Source: Thermoproteota archaeon (GTDB taxonomy: Archaea > Thermoproteota > Nitrososphaeria > Nitrososphaerales > Nitrosopumilaceae). From it: a stretch of 64,000 nt of DNA. Where the stretch lies: NCBI GenBank assembly GCA_003352285.1, contig QQVN01000003.1, forward strand, positions 310,001 to 374,000, read 5' to 3'. This document shows, piece after piece, positions 60,121 through 64,000 of this stretch; position 1 is the first letter of the stretch; each line of letters starts with the position of its first letter. The notes under the pieces are model-generated. The model saw only the letters and a list, made by a program, of their open reading frames with translations. It was not told where the DNA came from and made no database searches. Made by a program: the position numbers and the translations under genes.

Positions 60121-61025
60121 TCTGTAGTGTGAATGTTCTCTTTTCGTAAAAGCATTATTCCAAAAACCATTATTCCCATGGCAATAATCTGATGGTATTG
60201 TATCTGCTCTTGTAAGAAAATAAATGCATACACTACACCAAAGATTGATGATGTTGAAAAGATTAGAATTGTTTTGACTGCTCCAATATTTTTTATTGCA
60301 TAATAAAATAGAAACATTGGCGCGGCAAATCCAATTATTCCTAACAGAATTAAATTAATCCAGCTCTCTTCGCTAACTGAAATTGGAATTCCAAGTAGGA
60401 AAACAATTCCCAATAATGCAATGCCACCAAGTAAGGACTTTAGATGAACTATGCGTGATACATCTATTGTTTTAGTTAGAATTTTACTCAAGTTATTATC
60501 TAGTGCCCAGCAAAACATTGTCAAAATTATAAAGAGATTTCCAACATTTGCAAAATCTAAAACATTTGATGAGAAATCTGTATTTATTGTAACCAGAACC
60601 ACCCCTGTAAAAACAAGACCTATTGAAAAGTATCCTGTCCGTCGTATCTTTTCTTTAAAGAACAGTATTGCTAGAATCACTGTAAATACAATTTCAGAAT
60701 TTGATAATATTGTGGCATCTGATGCACTAGTTGATTGTAATCCAAAAAAGTAGAAACTAGGGGCCAGTACTGCACCCAGTAAGGCAACTAATCCTAAAAT
60801 TCCAAACTCTTGACGATCTAGTTTGATCCTTTTTCTTCCAGCTATTGGAGTAAATGCAGCAGCTGCTATCAATGAGACAATTCCTGCTAAAAGTAATGGC
60901 TCTACATTTGACACTGTTGGTTTTGCTAAAGTTGAGATCGAGCCAAATAATGCTGCAGAGACAAATGCAGAGATGTACCCTAAATTGTTGGTATTCTTCC
61001 CTGATAGCAGATCTCCGGTCTTCAT
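60117..61025 (-). CDS. EamA-family (DMT) transporter
   Basis: A 302-residue membrane protein with ten helices in two EamA repeats (ISAFVSAALFGSISTLAKP in the first, FIILTMFCWALDNNLSKI in the second). Members export or import small metabolites. The frame opens at an upstream codon (61058), but the TATA-like TTTTATAATAC lies there; the ATG at 61025 fits a leaderless message and starts close to the first helix. Confidence 0.88.
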   Translation of the reverse strand: MKTGDLLSGKNTNNLGYISAFVSAALFGSISTLAKPTVSNVEPLLLAGIVSLIAAAAFTPIAGRKRIKLDRQEFGILGLVALLGAVLAPSFYFFGLQSTSASDATILSNSEIVFTVILAILFFKEKIRRTGYFSIGLVFTGVVLVTINTDFSSNVLDFANVGNLFIILTMFCWALDNNLSKILTKTIDVSRIVHLKSLLGGIALLGIVFLLGIPISVSEESWINLILLGIIGFAAPMFLFYYAIKNIGAVKTILIFSTSSIFGVVYAFIFLQEQIQYHQIIAMGIMVFGIMLLRKENIHTTD

Positions 61026-61134
61026 AAGGCCTGTGATCTGAATTGTATTATAAAACAAGCATGTTTGAGCACAAAAAGAAAATCAAGATTCATAAGTAAA
61101 GAAAACTATCCTTCCAAAAATTACGGAGATACTG

Positions 61135-62844
61135 ATGAAAAATTTTGGAACATTAGAGTACGTTTTAGATCGATACTCGCAAGCTTGGAGCTGGAAAGTT
61201 ACTGGCTCTAGAGCAGTAAACATGATCTCTCGGTTGATTCCAGAATCGTGGTATGGTGATGGGCCAAATGAGGCAATCATTCCAGACAGCACTGAAAATA
61301 TACAACAGATAAAATGGATTTTAGATCGTTATCCACTAGAGGTCTTATCAAAATCTGCATGGAATAGAAAGATTGTAAAATCATATCCTACACGTGAAAA
61401 AATTGAAAAAACTGAAAAGCTAAACCGTGTAAAACCTAGTGACCTCTTCAAAGGCTCATTGCTAAATTTCCAAAAAGAGGGATTAGACTTTCTCATAAAA
61501 TCTAGTGGAAATGCACTACTTGCTGATGAGATGGGATTGGGCAAAACCGTTCAGACATTGGCATATCTTGCATCTGAGACACAAGCATTTCCAGCATTAA
61601 TTGTCGCACCACTTGTAACACTAAACAACTGGCAACGTGAGATTGGAAAATTCCTTAAACGAAAAAGCAGAAACGGAAGAATACTTGATGATCAAATTCC
61701 AACTTCAACAATTATTAGAAAAGGAAAGAGAGAGGAACTTGGAGAATATGACTTTTACATCATTAATTACGAATTATTAGACAAACGTTTTCCTGATTTA
61801 GCAAAGACAAAAATTAAATCAATTGTTTGTGATGAGGTACAAAACCTTCGCTCAAAAACTACCAAAAAATACTCTGCTGTAAAAAAACTTGCTGCACTTC
61901 CCACAATTCAGCATAGAATTGGATTATCCGGTACTCCAATTTACAATCGTGGTTCTGAAATATGGCCTATTGTTGATATTCTAAGACCTGGAATGCTTGG
62001 AAGCTTTAAAGAATTCTGTGGATATTTTTGCTTCATTAATGAGAAGGGAAAAGCTATAGTTTTAGAAAACAAGCGTGAATCCCTTCGAAAAGAATTACAA
62101 AAGCATGTAATGCTTCGACGAAAAAAAACTGATGTCTTAAAGGAGCTAAAAGACAAGGTACGATACAAGGAAGTTATTGATGCTGATACTGATTACTATT
62201 TCAATGAATTAAATAAAATCTGGAAGAAGCTTGAAGAAGAGCAAAAGGATGCCTCCTCTGAATTTGATAAATCAGCATCATATCAGCGTGCAATTCAAAG
62301 TGAAAGGCAAGTAGCAGGAGCTGCAAAACTACCTCATGTGATCAACTTTGTAAAAAATATCATGGAAATTGAGGAAAGCGTAGTTGTCTTTTGCCATCAC
62401 AAGGCGATTCATCAACTATTGCACAAGAGTCTTGCTGAATTCTCTCCGGTATCTGTAATTGGTGGCCAGACTGATAAAACAAGACAAGAGCAAATTGATC
62501 TCTTCCAGGAAGGAAAATCAAAACTAATGATTGCTGGTCTGCGTGCTGGCAATGTGGGAATTAATCTTACAAGAGCAAGATACGTAATCTTTGCTGAGCT
62601 TGACTGGAGTCCTGCAATTCACAGGCAAGCAGAAGACCGTCTACATAGAATTGGTCAGAAAAATACCGTATTTGCATACTATTTGATTGGAAATGGTACC
62701 CTTGATGATCATGTGGCAAACGTTCTAGTCGATAAGAGCTATGAGATTGATGCTATAATGGATGAAAAGGCAGAATCATATGAGAACAAAGAAAAGGCCC
62801 AACTAATCCTGGCACAAATTCAAGACAGACTACGTACTAAATAA
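61135..62844 (+). CDS. SNF2-family ATPase
   Basis: A 569-residue helicase-like ATPase. A short N-terminal domain (1-105) precedes motif I LLADEMGLGKTVQTL, motif Ia (LIVAPLVTLNNW), a DExx variant VCDEVQNLRSK, motif III (RIGLSGTPIYN) and the C-terminal lobe with GGQTDKTRQEQIDLFQ and GNVGINLTRA. Motif VI is RQAEDRLHRIGQ. All SNF2 motifs are present. It could remodel DNA-protein complexes. Start is ATG at 61135. Confidence 0.93.
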   Translation: MKNFGTLEYVLDRYSQAWSWKVTGSRAVNMISRLIPESWYGDGPNEAIIPDSTENIQQIKWILDRYPLEVLSKSAWNRKIVKSYPTREKIEKTEKLNRVKPSDLFKGSLLNFQKEGLDFLIKSSGNALLADEMGLGKTVQTLAYLASETQAFPALIVAPLVTLNNWQREIGKFLKRKSRNGRILDDQIPTSTIIRKGKREELGEYDFYIINYELLDKRFPDLAKTKIKSIVCDEVQNLRSKTTKKYSAVKKLAALPTIQHRIGLSGTPIYNRGSEIWPIVDILRPGMLGSFKEFCGYFCFINEKGKAIVLENKRESLRKELQKHVMLRRKKTDVLKELKDKVRYKEVIDADTDYYFNELNKIWKKLEEEQKDASSEFDKSASYQRAIQSERQVAGAAKLPHVINFVKNIMEIEESVVVFCHHKAIHQLLHKSLAEFSPVSVIGGQTDKTRQEQIDLFQEGKSKLMIAGLRAGNVGINLTRARYVIFAELDWSPAIHRQAEDRLHRIGQKNTVFAYYLIGNGTLDDHVANVLVDKSYEIDAIMDEKAESYENKEKAQLILAQIQDRLRTK

Positions 62845-62845
62845 T

Positions 62846-63427
62846 TTATTTTGATTGTTCCTTAATCAGTGTAATTTTATCTAGGATAGAATTTTTTTGC
62901 TCATCAGTAATTTGTAATTTCTTTATCTGTAAAATTAACTCGTCAATTAATTCATCATTGTTTTTACTATGTGTGATTTTGTGAGGTTTTTCAATCTCTG
63001 CAATTCCTGCATCTAAAATTTCATACATCTTTTCTAAACCCGAATCAGTTCGTAAAGGAGACATCATGACTAGCTGTTCTTTTCGTAACCTTTCAATCTC
63101 TTCAAAAACTATCTTCTCATCTTCATTTAGATATGTGGCTATCTTTTCTAATGGAAATGCTTTGATGTCTAAAATTCTTAGAATCTTTAAGCGCAATGGT
63201 ACTTGATGATCCCAAAAAATATTCTTTGCAGTATCTGTAATAGTAAACGTTCCATCACTGTTCATTAAAATCAGATTTCTTTCCTTAAGCGATGCTAGTG
63301 CATCCAATGTTCTTCCGACTCCTAGTCTTTTTAGCTCTGACTCTTCAATGTCTTTTTCATTAAACGTTCCATTCTTCTTGATTCCTAAATACAAAAATTC
63401 TAAATCCAATGTTCCAAGATTTGACAT
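62846..63427 (-). CDS. Winged-helix protein of unknown role
   Basis: A 193-residue protein with two winged-helix-like units (NEKDIEESELKRLGVGRTLDALASL and FPLEKIATYLNEDEKIVFEEI) and a C-terminal coiled coil (about 155-190). No metal or ligand motif. It lies convergent with the SNF2 gene (1-bp gap) and divergent from the superoxide dismutase gene 72 bp away. Confidence 0.65.
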   Translation of the reverse strand: MSNLGTLDLEFLYLGIKKNGTFNEKDIEESELKRLGVGRTLDALASLKERNLILMNSDGTFTITDTAKNIFWDHQVPLRLKILRILDIKAFPLEKIATYLNEDEKIVFEEIERLRKEQLVMMSPLRTDSGLEKMYEILDAGIAEIEKPHKITHSKNNDELIDELILQIKKLQITDEQKNSILDKITLIKEQSK

Positions 63428-63499
63428 ATGAAAAATCCCTCAGCGCCGCATAAATGTGATGTCCCAAAAATATAATTAAAAACTCAGTTTGGGCTAGTC

Positions 63500-64000
63500 A
63501 TGGTACGATACGAACTTCCTCCGCTCGGATATGGGTATGATGAGCTAGAACCATACATTGATGCAAAAACAATGGAGATTCATCATACAAAGCATCACAA
63601 GGCATATGCTGATGGCCTAAACTCTGTACTTGATAGTATTGCCGGACAATTTCACCCTACATACATCTCTGCGATTTTATCTGACTTGAATTTGGTACCG
63701 GAATCTGCTCGAAGTAAAGTGAATTTCTTTGGCGGGGGATATGAGAATCATAGATTATTTTGGGAGATGATGAGCCCCAATGGCGGAGGTTCCCCTGGTG
63801 GAAAAATTGGAGATGCCATTGATGTCTATTTTGGAAGCTTTGAGAAATTCAAAGAGGAATTTTCTGCAAAGACTGCTTTAATCCAAGGAAGTGGATGGGG
63901 ATGGCTTGTCTATGATGATAACTTTAAGCGATTAGAGTATCTTAGCACTCAAGACCAAACTAGTCCTTGGACAAGAAATAGAAGGCCAATTTTAGGTCTA
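63500..64000 (+). CDS. sod: Fe/Mn superoxide dismutase, 3' end cut by window
   Basis: The first 167 codons of an Fe/Mn superoxide dismutase, still open at the window end. MVRYELPPLGYGYDELEP opens the protein. The first metal His is in the EIHHTKHHKAYADG stretch and the second in GYENHRLFWEMMSP. The GSGWGWLVYD motif of the second domain is present. The remaining Asp and His ligands lie beyond 64000. Its TATA-like ATATAATTAAA lies at 63470-63480, giving a leaderless start. Fe or Mn cannot be decided from this part. Confidence 0.93.
   Translation, partial: MVRYELPPLGYGYDELEPYIDAKTMEIHHTKHHKAYADGLNSVLDSIAGQFHPTYISAILSDLNLVPESARSKVNFFGGGYENHRLFWEMMSPNGGGSPGGKIGDAIDVYFGSFEKFKEEFSAKTALIQGSGWGWLVYDDNFKRLEYLSTQDQTSPWTRNRRPILGL

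Overview
The window looks like chromosome from an ammonia-oxidising-archaeon-type thaumarchaeote (Nitrosopumilus/Nitrosarchaeum-like). The reasons are low GC, archaeal TATA boxes placed about 26 bases before many start codons (leaderless genes), FEN-1, single-domain cupredoxins, TRASH-domain regulation, PEFG-type C-terminal sorting signals and the secreted-protein domains typical of this group. No amo, rRNA or other diagnostic marker is present, so the assignment is an inference.

Layout. Positions 1-3591 are backbone: a CDF metal exporter, a CPA2 antiporter, FEN-1 and tRNA-Ser(CGA). A 17-bp copy of the 3' end of that tRNA recurs at 33599-33615. The 30 kb between the copies (3576-33615) is read here as one integrated element. 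It begins with an intact tyrosine integrase 43 bp from the tRNA, followed by a winged-helix protein and a small zinc-ribbon gene coupled to a HUH-type replication initiator. The rest is cargo. From 33616 to 64000 the backbone resumes: a histidine kinase, a Ca2+/Na+ exchanger, a PKD-repeat surface protein, a NikR-like regulator divergent from a znuACB-type ABC transporter, an Nramp-related carrier, a coiled-coil/JAMM/zinc-ribbon cluster, two peptide-type ABC permeases, a PIN protein, many small zinc-binding proteins, a secreted cupredoxin, a second kinase, an SNF2 ATPase and the start of a superoxide dismutase cut by the window end.

The element's cargo falls into two blocks, each marked by its own repeated promoter motif. 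Block 1 (about 8.2-18.7 kb) carries copies of GTACAACGATAAAACA before a winged-helix regulator, a PEFG surface protein and its divergent membrane gene, a cupredoxin, a beta-propeller protein and a phnDCE-type ABC transporter. Block 2 (about 20.4-32.7 kb) carries seven copies of the palindrome TTTACAATTGTAAA, one of them before an Lrp-type regulator with a metal-binding TRASH domain. The other copies sit before DoxX, a CcdA-YHS-thioredoxin operon, DsbA, a 3D-domain protein, an MsrQ-like ferric-reductase membrane protein, a membrane aminopropyltransferase and small zinc-ribbon genes. Next to this block lie Met-rich envelope proteins, a 36-residue Cys-rich protein and a NicO/UreH-type nickel transporter.

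The most interesting reading is that a mobile element delivers a self-regulated envelope metal and thiol-redox programme to the host. Metal identity, regulator-operator pairing and mobility are inferences from sequence alone.
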